Shown here piece after piece: positions 1 to 14,900 of a stretch of DNA of 64,000 bases. The DNA comes from Flavobacterium commune (GTDB lineage: Bacteria; Bacteroidota; Bacteroidia; Flavobacteriales; Flavobacteriaceae): NCBI RefSeq assembly GCF_001857965.1, contig NZ_CP017774.1:1178001-1242000 (forward strand). The letters are read 5' to 3'. The translations under genes were made by a program, and so were the position numbers. Below the pieces are notes generated by a model, which saw only the letters and a list, made by a program, of their open reading frames with translations, did not search any database and was not told the origin of the DNA. Numbering within the stretch: the stretch's first letter is position 1; each line of letters starts with the position of its first letter.

Positions 1-4362
<4,362 letters not shown>

Positions 4363-4413
4363 TTATTACATTCCGAATCCTGCTTTGATGTAATAGATTT
4401 TAGAATAAAATAG

Positions 4414-4421
4414 CAAATCTA
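4414..4421 (-). promoter_or_regulatory. -7 box of the BNR-4/GH2 operon (candidate)
   Basis: Read on the minus strand this is TAGATTTG, which fits the Bacteroidota -7 consensus TAnnTTTG, about 50 nt before the BNR-4 start codon. No good -33 TTTG was found at the normal distance, so the promoter may depend on an activator or be chance. Confidence 0.35.
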
Positions 4422-4455
4422 TTTTTTTTTAATGTCTTTTTTATGGAGTAATCAA

Positions 4456-4476
4456 CAAATGTATGTACAACATTTG
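4456..4476. promoter_or_regulatory. Palindromic operator candidate
   Basis: Perfect 7-bp arms CAAATGT and ACATTTG flank a 7-bp centre that contains the self-complementary TGTACA. The site lies just upstream of a -7-like box for the leftward operon and 198 bp before the GntR gene. A symmetric site in a divergent gap next to a GntR-family gene is the usual place for its operator. That this regulator binds it is inference. Confidence 0.45.
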
Positions 4477-4673
4477 CAAAAACAAACCAGTACCAACCAG
4501 TTTTTAGATTTATCTACCAGATAAATAAGCAACTACAACATAAAACTCAAATGCAACACAGAATTCATTAATAAATAATCTGAGAAATCAGTAGTTTTTA
4601 AAATCCTGTCTAAAAAACCATACCACTATATACCAGTTATTTTACATATATTTATCGCCTTATATTTTGAAGC

Positions 4674-5672
4674 ATGAAAATAATATCCATCAACAAAAGG
4701 CAAAATCTCCCAAAATACAAGCAGATTATTTTGTCTATAGAAATATCTATAGCCGAAAAAAGGTTAAAAAGAGGAGATAAACTACCGTCTGTTAATAAAG
4801 TATCTCTTGAATTTGGAATTTCGAGAGACACGGTTTTACTGGCTTATGATGAACTTAAGAAAAGAGGGATTATTTATGCGATATTAGGCAAAGGCTATTA
4901 TGTAAAAAGTGAAGATTTCAGTTTTCAACAACGCATTTTCTTATTATTCGACGAATTAAACGCCTTCAAGGAAGACCTCTACAATTCGTTCATGGAAACC
5001 ATCAACCGGAATGCAGAAATAGATATTTTTTTCCATTATTTCAATCCCGAAGTTTTTAAAAAACTCATCCATGACAATAATGGAAATTATTCCAAGTACA
5101 TCATCATGCCTACCAATTTGGTCAATGCCGCATCCATAATTAAAACATTACCTGAAGAAGATGTTTTTATTCTGGATCAGACTAACCTGGAACTAAAAGA
5201 CTATCCTTCGGTACATCAAAATCACGCTAAAGACACTTACAACGCCTTAGAATCGGGCAAAAATAAGATTGAAAAATACAAAAAACTCATTTTGATTTTC
5301 TCCAGTTACAAACAACCTATCGGAATGAGGGATGGCTTTATTGATTTTTGCAAAAAACATCAGTTTTATTACGATATCATTTCAAATTTCGAAAACAACG
5401 AAATCCAGAAAGGAGATCTTTACATCATCCCCGATGATCGCCATCTGGTAAATGTTATCGAACAATCTAAAAAGCAAAAATTAGTCATTGGTCAGGACGT
5501 AGGCATCATCTCTTACAATGATACCCCACTAAAAAAAGTAGTTGCAGAAGGAATCACAACCATATCCACCGACTTTAACGAAATGGGACGCATCCTTGCC
5601 GAATTAATCCTCAATAATAAAAAAGAACAAATAGAAAATAAAAGCAGTCTTATAGTAAGAGGGTCTTTGTAA
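4674..5672 (+). CDS. GntR-family regulator with LacI-type sugar-sensing domain
   Basis: 332 residues. Residues 1-75 form the GntR winged helix (LPKYKQIILSIE, RGDKLPSVNKVS, GISRDTVLLAYDEL, GKGYYV). From about residue 90 to 325 there is a periplasmic-binding-protein-like effector domain ending in the VGIISYNDTPL and GRILAELIL motifs typical of the LacI/GalR sensor fold. Such hybrids control sugar loci in Bacteroidota, usually from a neighbouring operator. It is divergent from the BNR-4/GH2 operon, so it probably represses or activates it in response to a sugar released by those enzymes. There is no export signal, so it acts in the cytoplasm. The effector is unknown. Confidence 0.88.
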   Translation: MKIISINKRQNLPKYKQIILSIEISIAEKRLKRGDKLPSVNKVSLEFGISRDTVLLAYDELKKRGIIYAILGKGYYVKSEDFSFQQRIFLLFDELNAFKEDLYNSFMETINRNAEIDIFFHYFNPEVFKKLIHDNNGNYSKYIIMPTNLVNAASIIKTLPEEDVFILDQTNLELKDYPSVHQNHAKDTYNALESGKNKIEKYKKLILIFSSYKQPIGMRDGFIDFCKKHQFYYDIISNFENNEIQKGDLYIIPDDRHLVNVIEQSKKQKLVIGQDVGIISYNDTPLKKVVAEGITTISTDFNEMGRILAELILNNKKEQIENKSSLIVRGSL

Positions 5673-6009
5673 AAATAAAAGAATTAACATTCCACGGATA
5701 TGCACGAAGATAAAATTGAGGCAAATTAGTGTAATTCGTGGCAAAAATAAAACTCATGTATTTGTCCTGATGACACAGATAATAATCTATATTTATTTTT
5801 TATATTTGTGAATATCAAAAGCATTCCTAAATGGTAATTTTGATTTAAAAAAAACAACCATCCTACAAGGTTCTATTACTTAAACACCGTATCATAAATT
5901 TCAAAATTTATTAAGTAATTCAAATTCTGATATAGCAATCCCCTTGTTTAGATAGCTATCTAAAACCAACCCTATACTATTTTATCCTTTTTAAAATAAT
6001 TGAAATTTT
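5673..6009. other. Gap between GntR and hybrid sensor genes
   Basis: 337 bp with no supported gene. It contains a dispersed-repeat-like hairpin segment at 5692-5746, a TATATTTG -7-like box at 5801-5808 without a clear -33 partner, and the word CCTACAAGG at 5872-5880, which recurs at 8819-8827 on the other side of the sensor gene. Confidence 0.4.
5692..5746. repeat. Dispersed non-coding repeat, CACGGAT...ATTCGTGG type
   Basis: The segment begins CCACGGATATGCACGAA and ends TTCGTGG, so its ends can pair. The wording (cacggat, cacgaa, attcgtgg) resembles a second segment at 29326-29400. Similar short degenerate repeats are common in gaps of Flavobacterium genomes (recollection, not searched). 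Confidence 0.4.
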
Positions 6010-8757
6010 ATGTCAAAAACACATATAATCACAATCATACTATTTATTGGAAATTTCTTAAGCTCATGTGATTCCACTCATGAAAAAAAAGATTCAATAT
6101 CTATTGGTTTTTCTCAAATTATCAATAATGATATGTGGCGAAAATCGATGGATCATGCTATGAAAGTTGAGGCCTCACTGCACCCGGAAGTTAAGTTAAC
6201 GATTTACAATGCTGATCGAGAAGTAAAAAAACAAATCCAGGATATTGAAAAAATGATTGAGCAAGATATGGATGTAATCATAATTGCACCTTATGAATCT
6301 GATTCAATTGTTCCTGTAATTGAAAAAGCAAATTTAAAAGGGATACCTGTCATTATTGTTGACAGAAAAGTAAATACATCAAATTACACTGCATTTTTAG
6401 GAGCTGATAATATTGAGGTAGGCAGAATTGCCGGTAAACAAATAGTTTCATTATCCAAAGGCCGTGCTAACGTTGTTGAAATTAGAAGTGAATCTGTAAC
6501 ATCTCCAGGCACCGAAAGAAGCTTAGGTTTTAAACAAATAATAGATCAATTTCCTGATATCGATAGAATAAGCATTGATGCGGATGATTTTAATTCAACA
6601 AACAGTAAGTATGTCAAAATATTAGATAGCATTCCAAATATTGATTATGTTTTTGCATTTAATGATGTTATAGCATATAATGCCTGGAAAATTTCTAAAA
6701 AGAAGAAACCAAATAATAAAATTAAATTTATAGGTGTAGATGGACTTAATGTACCAAATGGAGGCTTACAATTTGTTAAAGACGGAATTTTGACAGCTAC
6801 AGTATTATATCCAACAGGCGGAGCTGAAGCCATTAAGTTAGCATTAAGAATAAGCAATAAAGAAATAGTTCCCAAAAACAACAAGCTTAATACTACATTA
6901 ATTGACTCTCTAAATGCAGAAATTATGAGTAGTCAATTTGACAAAATATCGCTTCAGCAATCCGATATCGAAAACCAACAAAATTTCATAAAAGATCAAT
7001 CAGAAAAATACAGTAGTCAAAGAAATCTTTTAAAAATCTCAATCACTTTGAGTCTGCTATTATTTTTATTTGCTGCCCATAGTATCTATTCACGCATCAT
7101 AATAAGCAGAAAGAAGAAAGAACTTGAAAAAACGAATGCAAAGATTATAAGCCAAAGAAATGAAATAGAAAAATTTGCGGAGCAAATAAAGCAGAGCAAT
7201 GAAAACAGACTTAATTTTTTCACAGGGCTTTCTCATGAATTCAAAACCCCAATAACCCTGATTATGAGTTACGTAGAATCTTTAATAGAAAACAAAAAAA
7301 TTAAAGAAACTAAACTAATCGACGAAGTAAAATTGATTCATAAAAATTCCAACCGATTATTACGACTAATTAATCAGTTGCTCGATTTTAGAAAAATAGA
7401 AGAACAAAAGTTTACTTTAAAAGCTTCGAACACTAAAATCTATGATTTTACAAATGAAGTAATGAGTAATTTTAAAGGAGAAGCAGCTCGTAGAAATATT
7501 GATTTTAAGCTAATTTGTAAAAACAAAAAATTAGAACTCTTTATTGATAAAGAATTAATGGATAAGGTTTATTTTAATTTACTTTCAAATGCCTTTAAAT
7601 TCACCCCCGACAACGGAAAAATAAGTATCTCAATAACAGAAAGTCAGGACAATACGGTAAAAATAGGATTTAAAGATTCCGGAATTGGAATACCCGAAGA
7701 GGAATTAGATACTGTTTTTAGTCCATTCTTCAGAGCTTCAAACAATGATAAAAACAGTTCCGGAATTGGACTCCATTTGTCAAAAGAATTTGTGCTTTTG
7801 CATCATGGAACAATTGAATTAAAATCAAAACATGGCAGCGAATTTGTAATCACTTTATTAAAAGGAAACAGCCATTTGCAAACTTCGGAAATCAGTAACA
7901 AATTAGACGTTCAAAACAATTTTAATAATTTAATAACTGATAATTCTGATTTAGATACTGATTTAGATGCTGATTTTAAAGAGGAAAATCTAATTTCCGA
8001 ATCGGAAAAACCCTCTCTTTTACTGATTGAGGACAATACAGACTTAGTTTATTTTTTAAGAACTAAATTATCAAATGAATTTGTAGTTCATACTTCTGAC
8101 GGCAGTGATGCCATCGAAAAAGCAACTGAAATTGTTCCGGACATCATCATTTGTGATATTAATTTAGTGGACAAAGATGGTTATGAAATAAGCACAGTAT
8201 TAAAAAAAGATTTACGCACTTCTCATATTCCAATTATTATTTTAACAGCACAAAGCAATAAAGAATCCGTTTTAAAAGGTCTACAAATTGGAGTAGATCA
8301 GTATCTGACAAAACCATTTAGCCTTTCTATTTTAAAGCAATCTATTTCAAGTTTACTATTCAACAGAGAAAAACTACGCTACTATTATACTAACAATATT
8401 TACCTTGTCGAAGCTGAATCCAGATTTGGAAATCAAGAACAATCCTTCATTACAAAGATGAATAATATGATTACGATGAATATCGAAGACCCTAAATTCT
8501 CTGTTGAAGATTTAGCTGAGAAATTAGGTATTTCCAGAGTACAATTGTATCGAAAGGTAAAAGCCATTATAGGAATTAATATTAGTGACCATATCAATAA
8601 TATAAAATTAGAGAAAGCTGCCGAGCTTTTAAAAGCCAATGAAATGAATATTACAGAGATCGCTTATTCTCTAGGATTTTCTTCTTCCAACTACTTTTCT
8701 ACAGCTTTTAAGAATAAATTTGGAATTTCACCAAAGGAATACAAATCCAATCTATAA
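6010..8757 (+). CDS. Hybrid two-component system with periplasmic sugar-binding domain (probable fructose sensor of the fructan locus)
   Basis: 915 residues uniting a whole signalling pathway. N-terminal signal with a lipobox (FLSSC), then a type-1 periplasmic binding protein domain (about 30-310) as in ribose-binding proteins, a transmembrane segment (about 340-360), a coiled linker, HisKA with the phospho-acceptor H409 in LSHEFKTP, a HATPase domain (NLLSNAFKFTP, DSGIGIP, GIGLHLSKEF), a receiver with phospho-acceptor D716 (IIICDINLVDKDG), and an AraC-type helix-turn-helix (about 820-915, ending NYFSTAFKNKFGISPKEYK). This is the layout of Bacteroides BT1754, whose periplasmic domain binds fructose. 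It lies upstream of a fructan operon in the same direction, so it is probably that operon's activator. Unusual: both a lipobox and a membrane span would anchor the sensor domain at both ends. Confidence 0.93.
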   Translation: MSKTHIITIILFIGNFLSSCDSTHEKKDSISIGFSQIINNDMWRKSMDHAMKVEASLHPEVKLTIYNADREVKKQIQDIEKMIEQDMDVIIIAPYESDSIVPVIEKANLKGIPVIIVDRKVNTSNYTAFLGADNIEVGRIAGKQIVSLSKGRANVVEIRSESVTSPGTERSLGFKQIIDQFPDIDRISIDADDFNSTNSKYVKILDSIPNIDYVFAFNDVIAYNAWKISKKKKPNNKIKFIGVDGLNVPNGGLQFVKDGILTATVLYPTGGAEAIKLALRISNKEIVPKNNKLNTTLIDSLNAEIMSSQFDKISLQQSDIENQQNFIKDQSEKYSSQRNLLKISITLSLLLFLFAAHSIYSRIIISRKKKELEKTNAKIISQRNEIEKFAEQIKQSNENRLNFFTGLSHEFKTPITLIMSYVESLIENKKIKETKLIDEVKLIHKNSNRLLRLINQLLDFRKIEEQKFTLKASNTKIYDFTNEVMSNFKGEAARRNIDFKLICKNKKLELFIDKELMDKVYFNLLSNAFKFTPDNGKISISITESQDNTVKIGFKDSGIGIPEEELDTVFSPFFRASNNDKNSSGIGLHLSKEFVLLHHGTIELKSKHGSEFVITLLKGNSHLQTSEISNKLDVQNNFNNLITDNSDLDTDLDADFKEENLISESEKPSLLLIEDNTDLVYFLRTKLSNEFVVHTSDGSDAIEKATEIVPDIIICDINLVDKDGYEISTVLKKDLRTSHIPIIILTAQSNKESVLKGLQIGVDQYLTKPFSLSILKQSISSLLFNREKLRYYYTNNIYLVEAESRFGNQEQSFITKMNNMITMNIEDPKFSVEDLAEKLGISRVQLYRKVKAIIGINISDHINNIKLEKAAELLKANEMNITEIAYSLGFSSSNYFSTAFKNKFGISPKEYKSNL

Positions 8758-8988
8758 TTCCAGGTTCAAAACCGACACATTTTAAGTAACAATTTCGTAG
8801 CAAAAGTAACAATATCAAACCTACAAGGTTTTCGTAAATAAAAAAGAAAACCGCTAAAGTCCTGAAAACAAAGATACTCGCGTAAAAATATCAAAACACC
8901 AGTATTTCTCTAATTAAATTGTAACATCGTTAAAAATAAGTTGTTTTTATTGAATATATCTTAGCAACAAGTTTTTAATACATGTACA

Positions 8989-10344
8989 ATGAATAAGATA
9001 TTACTTTGGTCTGTTACTGCTGCACTGGCAGGTTTTCTTTTCGGTTTTGATACCGTAGTTATTTCTGGAGCTGATAAACAATTACAGCTTTTATGGCAAT
9101 CATCTGATGCTTTTCATGGATCTGTTGTTATGGCAATGGCACTTTGGGGAACAGTTATAGGAGCCATTTTTGGTGGAATTCCTACTAATAAAATAGGTCG
9201 TAAAAAGACCCTATTCTGGATTGGGATTTTATATTTTGTCTCGGCAATAGGTGCTGCTTTTGCAAATGATCCTTATGTATTTGCTGCATTTCGATTTATT
9301 GGAGGTCTTGGTGTTGGGGCTTCAACTATTGCTGCTCCAGCTTATGTTTCAGAAATTGCTCCCGCAGATAAACGTGGCCGCTTAGTAGCTTTATACCAAT
9401 TCAACATCGTTTTAGGGATTTTGATTGCTTTTATATCCAATTACTTTTTAAAAGATATTGGAGAAAATGCCTGGCGATGGATGGTAGGTGTTCAGGCTTT
9501 TCCATCACTGATTTATATTCTTTTCATAATTACAATTCCAGAAAGTCCAAGATGGTTGCTATCTAAAAATCGTGATGAAGAAGCACGCAAAGTGTTATTT
9601 GAAATTGATCCATCTGCAAAATTGAGTGACATTATGGATGACTCCAGAGAAAATGGTATTAACAAACATGAAAACATTTTCATGAAAAAATACCGTTTCC
9701 CATTAATGCTTGCTTTTCTAATTGCCTTTTTTAATCAATTCTCCGGAATTAACGCATTCCTGTATTACGCACCCAGAATTTTTGAAGAAGCCGGTTTAGG
9801 ACAAAATACCGCCTTATTAAGCAGTATTGGAATCGGGATTACTAATCTAATATTTACTTTAATTGGTGTTGCATTAATTGACAAATTAGGAAGGAAGTTG
9901 TTAATGTACATTGGTTCTATTGGATATATTATTTCTCTTGGATTAGTTTCTGCTTCTTTTTATTACGATTGGGGAGGACTATCAGTACCTGGTTTTCTTT
10001 TCTTGTTTATCGCTTCACATGCCATTGGTCAGGGAGCTGTAATCTGGGTCTTTATTTCTGAAATTTTCCCAAATCACATTCGTGCTTCAGGACAGGCTTT
10101 TGGAAGTTCAGTACACTGGGTTCTGGCAGCGATTATTCCGTCATTGATTCCGATGCTATTTTCAGAAATCGGACCAGAAGTAGTCTTCTTAATCTTTACC
10201 ATCATGATGGTACTGCAGCTGTTATTCGTAATATTTATGATGCCCGAAACTAAAGGAATTTCTTTAGAAACTTTAAGCGAAAATCTAACCAATAAAAAAA
10301 CCAAAGATGAAATTAAAGAAACAGCTACCGCTAGTATTTTGTAG
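8989..10344 (+). CDS. Major facilitator sugar porter (probable fructose permease)
   Basis: 451 residues with twelve predicted membrane spans and the sugar-porter signatures: NKIGRKKTLF after span 2, PESPRWLLSKNR before the central loop, DKLGRKLLMYIG in the second half and PETKGISLE at the end. It would import a monosaccharide, probably with protons, across the inner membrane. It is the first gene of the fructan operon, matching the position of the fructose importer BT1758 in the B. thetaiotaomicron locus. Its last 38 bp overlap the start of the GH32 gene in another frame. Substrate is inferred from context. Confidence 0.9.
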   Translation: MNKILLWSVTAALAGFLFGFDTVVISGADKQLQLLWQSSDAFHGSVVMAMALWGTVIGAIFGGIPTNKIGRKKTLFWIGILYFVSAIGAAFANDPYVFAAFRFIGGLGVGASTIAAPAYVSEIAPADKRGRLVALYQFNIVLGILIAFISNYFLKDIGENAWRWMVGVQAFPSLIYILFIITIPESPRWLLSKNRDEEARKVLFEIDPSAKLSDIMDDSRENGINKHENIFMKKYRFPLMLAFLIAFFNQFSGINAFLYYAPRIFEEAGLGQNTALLSSIGIGITNLIFTLIGVALIDKLGRKLLMYIGSIGYIISLGLVSASFYYDWGGLSVPGFLFLFIASHAIGQGAVIWVFISEIFPNHIRASGQAFGSSVHWVLAAIIPSLIPMLFSEIGPEVVFLIFTIMMVLQLLFVIFMMPETKGISLETLSENLTNKKTKDEIKETATASIL

Positions 10345-11905
10345 TGTAGTATTGCTATCAATAGCAAGTTGCAAAAGCACTTCAGCTGTAGCGCAAACTA
10401 ATACTGTTGTAACTACAATGGAGGAACAAATGTACCGTCCTAATTTTCATTACACTCCAAAAAAAGGCTGGATGAATGACCCTAATGGAATGTTCTATCT
10501 CAATGGTACGTACCATTTGTTTTTCCAGCATACGCCGTTTCAAAGTGTTCCGGATTTTAGCAAAATGCATTGGGGACACGCCATAAGTAAAGATCTTATA
10601 AAATGGGAAGAATTGACTCCGGCACTTGCTTATGATGAGAAAGGTGCGATATTCTCAGGGAGTGCTGTTGTGGATAAAGATAATACATCAGGTTTTGGTG
10701 ATGGAAAAAATGTACCCTTGGTAGCAATTTTTACCTACCACAATATGAAAAAAGAGCAAGCGGGAGAAATTGACGCACAATCTCAGGCAATAGCTTATTC
10801 ATTAGACAACGGAAAAACCTGGACTAAATACAGCAACAATCCTGTATTGAAAAATCCGGGAATTAAAGATTTCCGAGATCCTAAAGTTTTTTGGGATGCT
10901 AAAAGAGAACAATGGGTAATGGGATTAGCAGCACAGGACAGACAGCATTTTTATGCCTCGAAAAACCTGAAAGACTGGACTTTTCTTTCAGAATTTGGCA
11001 AAGATGTCGGTGGACACGGCGGCGTTTGGGAATGTCCGGATCTTTTCCCAATAAAAGTAAACGGAACTAATGAAGAAAAATGGGTACTTATCGTGAACAT
11101 TAATCCGGGTGGTCCCAATGGCGGTTCTGCTGCACAATATTTTGTAGGCGATTTTGACGGGAAAACTTTTAAGATGGATGCTATTTTTACAAAGCAACTC
11201 GAAAAAGAAAAAGTCGCTTGGCTGGATTGGGGGCGTGATAATTATGCAAGTGTGTCTTTTGATAATGTTCCTGATAACAAAAGAATCATTATCGGATGGA
11301 TGTCTAATTGGGATTATGCATCGCAAGTTCCCACATTTGACTGGAGAGGAAGCACTACTATTGCGCGTGAAATCCAATTAATCAAAAAAGGAAATAAATA
11401 TAGTCTGATTAATAAGCCCGTAAAAGAAATCAACAAGTACATTTCTAAAACCATTAAAGAAAAGTCATTAAAAGGAAAAGGAAAATTAGCTCTTGTCCCA
11501 ACTGCTAAAATAGATTTGACTAAAGCAATTGTCAATTTTGATTTAAAAAATCTACAACAAGACACTTATACTTTTACGCTTTCTAATGCTGTAGGTGAAT
11601 CTTTGACTTTCGGAATTAATAATTCAGATCATTATTTGTTTTTAGACAGAACAAAATCCGGGAAAACTGATTTCTCTGAAAAATTTGCTTCTACAATTAC
11701 TAAAGCACCATTAGACGGAAACCAAAAAGAAGCTGCTTTTAAAATCATTTTGGATAAAACATCTATTGAAATTTTTTATAACAATGGCGAAAAAGTAATG
11801 ACTGAGCTCTTCTTCCCTAACCAGCCATTTACTGAACTTTCTGTTTCTTCAAGTCAAAAAATAGAATTGAATAATCTTGTAATTAACCAATTAAATATAA
11901 ACTAA
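10307..11905 (+). CDS. GH32 lipoprotein, exo-beta-fructosidase (levanase/inulinase/invertase type)
   Basis: 532 residues. A lipoprotein signal (VVLLSIASC) makes this start convincing although it lies inside the permease gene. The five-bladed propeller carries all three GH32 signatures: nucleophile D58 in WMNDPNG, the transition-state stabiliser D191 in FRDP, and acid/base E242 in ECPD. A C-terminal beta-sandwich follows (about 365-530; SIEIFYNNGEKVMTE). It should release fructose from fructans, levan- or inulin-derived oligosaccharides, or sucrose in the periplasm or at the cell surface. SusC follows 19 bp later. Linkage preference cannot be read from the sequence. Confidence 0.95.
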   Translation: MKLKKQLPLVFCSVVLLSIASCKSTSAVAQTNTVVTTMEEQMYRPNFHYTPKKGWMNDPNGMFYLNGTYHLFFQHTPFQSVPDFSKMHWGHAISKDLIKWEELTPALAYDEKGAIFSGSAVVDKDNTSGFGDGKNVPLVAIFTYHNMKKEQAGEIDAQSQAIAYSLDNGKTWTKYSNNPVLKNPGIKDFRDPKVFWDAKREQWVMGLAAQDRQHFYASKNLKDWTFLSEFGKDVGGHGGVWECPDLFPIKVNGTNEEKWVLIVNINPGGPNGGSAAQYFVGDFDGKTFKMDAIFTKQLEKEKVAWLDWGRDNYASVSFDNVPDNKRIIIGWMSNWDYASQVPTFDWRGSTTIAREIQLIKKGNKYSLINKPVKEINKYISKTIKEKSLKGKGKLALVPTAKIDLTKAIVNFDLKNLQQDTYTFTLSNAVGESLTFGINNSDHYLFLDRTKSGKTDFSEKFASTITKAPLDGNQKEAAFKIILDKTSIEIFYNNGEKVMTELFFPNQPFTELSVSSSQKIELNNLVINQLNIN

Positions 11906-11924
11906 AAACCAAAACTATTAACTT

Positions 11925-14900
11925 ATGAAAAGTAAAATTATTTATTTTCTGTTTTTCTTCTTTCCAGTGCTGCTATTATCGGCTCAGGAAGGCGGAATTA
12001 AAGGAACGGTAATTTCGTCTGATGACGGAATGCCATTACCAGGAGCAACTGTCCTTATTTCAGGAACTACCAGCAGTACAGTTACTGATTTAGACGGAAA
12101 TTTCTCTTTCCAAAAAATAAATCCCGATGCTACTATTGTAGTTTCTTTTGTCGGATTTGCTCCACAATCTATAGCCGTAAAAGGTCAAAAAGTAATCAAT
12201 ATAACTTTAAAAACAGATGACAATAAACTAAACGAAGTTGTGGTTACCGGATACTCAAAACAAAAGAAGGCCGATATTACAGGAGCTGTCGCTGTTGTGG
12301 ATATGAAGGATCTTATGAAACAACCTGAACCTAACCCAATTAAAGCTTTACAGGGAAGAATTGCCGGGGTTAAAGTTTCATCAGACGGTTCTCCGAGTGG
12401 AGGAAATACTAAAGTGGTTATTCGTGGAGTAGGAACCCTGAATAATACCGATCCTCTTTATGTAATTGACGGAGTGCCAACAAAATCAGGAATGCACGAA
12501 TTGAATCCGAATGATATTGAAACGATTCAGGTTTTAAAAGATGCCTCGTCAGCGAGTATTTATGGATCTCGGGCTTCAAACGGGGTAATTATTATTACTA
12601 CCAAAAAAGGAAAGGCGGGCAAAATGAGAATTAATTTTAACGCCTATACTTCTTTTTCTGATTATTCAAGAAAACTAAGTGTTTTAAATGCAGATCAATT
12701 TGGACAAGCCCTTTGGCAGGCTAATATTAATGATGGATTAAATCCAAACAACAACAATTTGCGTTATCAATTTGATTGGTCGGTAGTAGATAATAAGCCT
12801 CAATTAAACAAGGTTTTAGTTCCGGAATATTTAGATGCTAATCAAACACTGAAATCAGCTAATACAAACTGGTATGATGAAGTTTCGCAAACAGGTGTAG
12901 CTAATTCTTATGATTTATCAGTTTCAAACGCATCAGAAAGAGGGAATTATGTATTTTCATTGGGTTATTACGGTAACCAAGGTGTTGTTAAAACTACCGA
13001 TTTTGAAAGAATTACTGCCAGAATGAATGGTTCTTATAAATATCTTGATGGAAAATTAGTTATTGGCGAAAATTTCAGCTTCAATCGTACTAATGAAGTT
13101 ACTGATCCGGGTGTTTTAGATCCAGCGCTGCGTGCATTACCTATAATTCCGGTGCGTACTGTTGATGGAAAAGGCTGGGGTGGTCCAGTAGGCGGAATGA
13201 ACGACAGACAAAATCCGGTTCGTCTTTTAGAATACAATAAAGACAATAAATACGATTATTTACGTCTTTTCGGAAACATGTATGCCGATTTAGAATTAGT
13301 TAAAAATTTACACATCAAAACTAGTTTTGGTATTGATTATGGTTTTTTCAAAAAGCGTAGTTTACAAAGAAGTTATCAATCAGGTTATTTGCAAAATGAC
13401 CAAACTTCAGTGAGTATTGATCAATCCGTTAGTGATAAATGGACTTGGACCAATACCGCTATTTATAGTTTAAATTTTGGAAAAAGCAATTTGAATTTGA
13501 TGGCAGGAACTGAGATGTATAAAGAAGTTTTTGACAATGTAGGTTTGCGTAAAAATGACTTTTTAATTGAAACTCCTGACTATATGTATCCCGATGCCGG
13601 AACAGGAGAATCTTTTACCAGCGGAACTTCAACATCCTATTCACTATTGTCTTATTTTGGAAAAGCAGATTATGAGTTCGATAACCGTTATTTGCTTTCG
13701 GCTACAATTCGTAGAGATGGTTCTTCTCGTTTTGGAAAGAATAATCAATTTGGAGTATTTCCGGCAGTTTCTGCAGGTTGGAGAATAAGTAATGAAAATT
13801 TTATAAAAGACAATGCTCCCGTTATTTCTGATTTAAAATTAAGAGCAGGATGGGGACAAACTGGTAATCAGGAAATTAGTAATACAGCTGTTTACTCTCT
13901 TTATTTAGCCAGTTATGCTGGTGGGAATCCTACATGGAATACTTCTTTTGGAACAGCTTATGATATTGCCGGAAACGGAAATGGTTTACTGCCATCAGGT
14001 TTTATTGCAACGCAATCCGGGAATGATGACTTAAAATGGGAAACAACTACTCAAACTAACATTGGTTTGGATTTTGGATTATTCGACCAAAAATTAAGTG
14101 GTTCGGTTGATTACTACATCAAAAAAACAGAAGATATTTTGGTTTTGCCACCTTATTTAGGAGTAATTGGCGAAGGAGGAAATCGTTGGGTAAATGGGGC
14201 ATCGATGGAAAATGAAGGATGGGAAGTTTCTTTAGGATACCATGATGAGACTTCATTTGGATTGAAATATGATATTTCAGCTAATATTTCGGGCAATAAA
14301 AATAAAATCACACAATTACCGGATGAAGTAAAAAACAATTATGGAGGCGATGGTCTAGAAGACAACATTTTGGGTCGTCCTATAAATTCTATGTATGGTT
14401 ATGTTGCTGATGGTTTGTTTAAAAGTCAGGACGAAGTTGATCTTTGGGCTGATCAGGATGGGAAAGGACTTGGACGTATTCGTTACAAAGATTTAAACGG
14501 AGACGGAGTGATTACAGACAAGGATCGTACATGGATAGGAAATCCAAATCCAGGTTTGATTTATGGATTTAATTTAGGACTAGGATATAAAAATTTCGAT
14601 TTTTCAACTTTTTGGGAAGGAACAGCAAATGTTGATGTAATTAATAATACCAAATATCAAACTGATTTTTGGAGTGTTGATGATGTAGGGTCAAACAAAG
14701 GAACACGTTTGTTAAATGCCTGGTCTTTAGATAATCCAAATTCTACTATTCCGGCATTAACAACAGTGGATAGAAATGCCGAATCGAGATTCTCCACTTA
14801 TTTTGTTGAGAACGGAAGCTATCTTAAACTTCGCGTTTTACAACTTGGATATAGTTTTCCAAAAGATTTATTGGAAAAATTAAGTTTAGAAACTTTTAGA

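Larger units (their letters stand above)
4363..4673. promoter_or_regulatory. Divergent regulatory gap between the BNR-4/GH2 operon and the GntR gene
   Basis: 311 bp without a gene. It holds a 21-bp palindrome at 4456-4476, a -7-like box for the leftward operon at 4414-4421, and several ACCAGT words (4487-4502 and near 4632). No convincing promoter was found for the rightward GntR gene: the ATATTTTG at 4662-4669 is one base off the TAnnTTTG consensus and sits only 4 nt before the ATG. Confidence 0.5.

Noticed and set aside
8817..8829. AACCTACAAGGTT palindrome and the similar word at 5872 as binding sites of the hybrid sensor
   Set aside because: Arms of only 5 bp; one copy lies upstream of the sensor gene itself. 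The wording also resembles a common Flavobacterium gap repeat, so I do not claim function.
8941..8964. Housekeeping promoter before the sugar permease
   Set aside because: TTG and TATCTTAG occur, but the -7 has a wrong base and the spacing is about 13 nt. The operon is probably activator-dependent.
10988..11377. 129-codon frame opposite the first GH32 gene
   Set aside because: Antisense to the catalytic region of a clear GH32 gene; no domain or start context.
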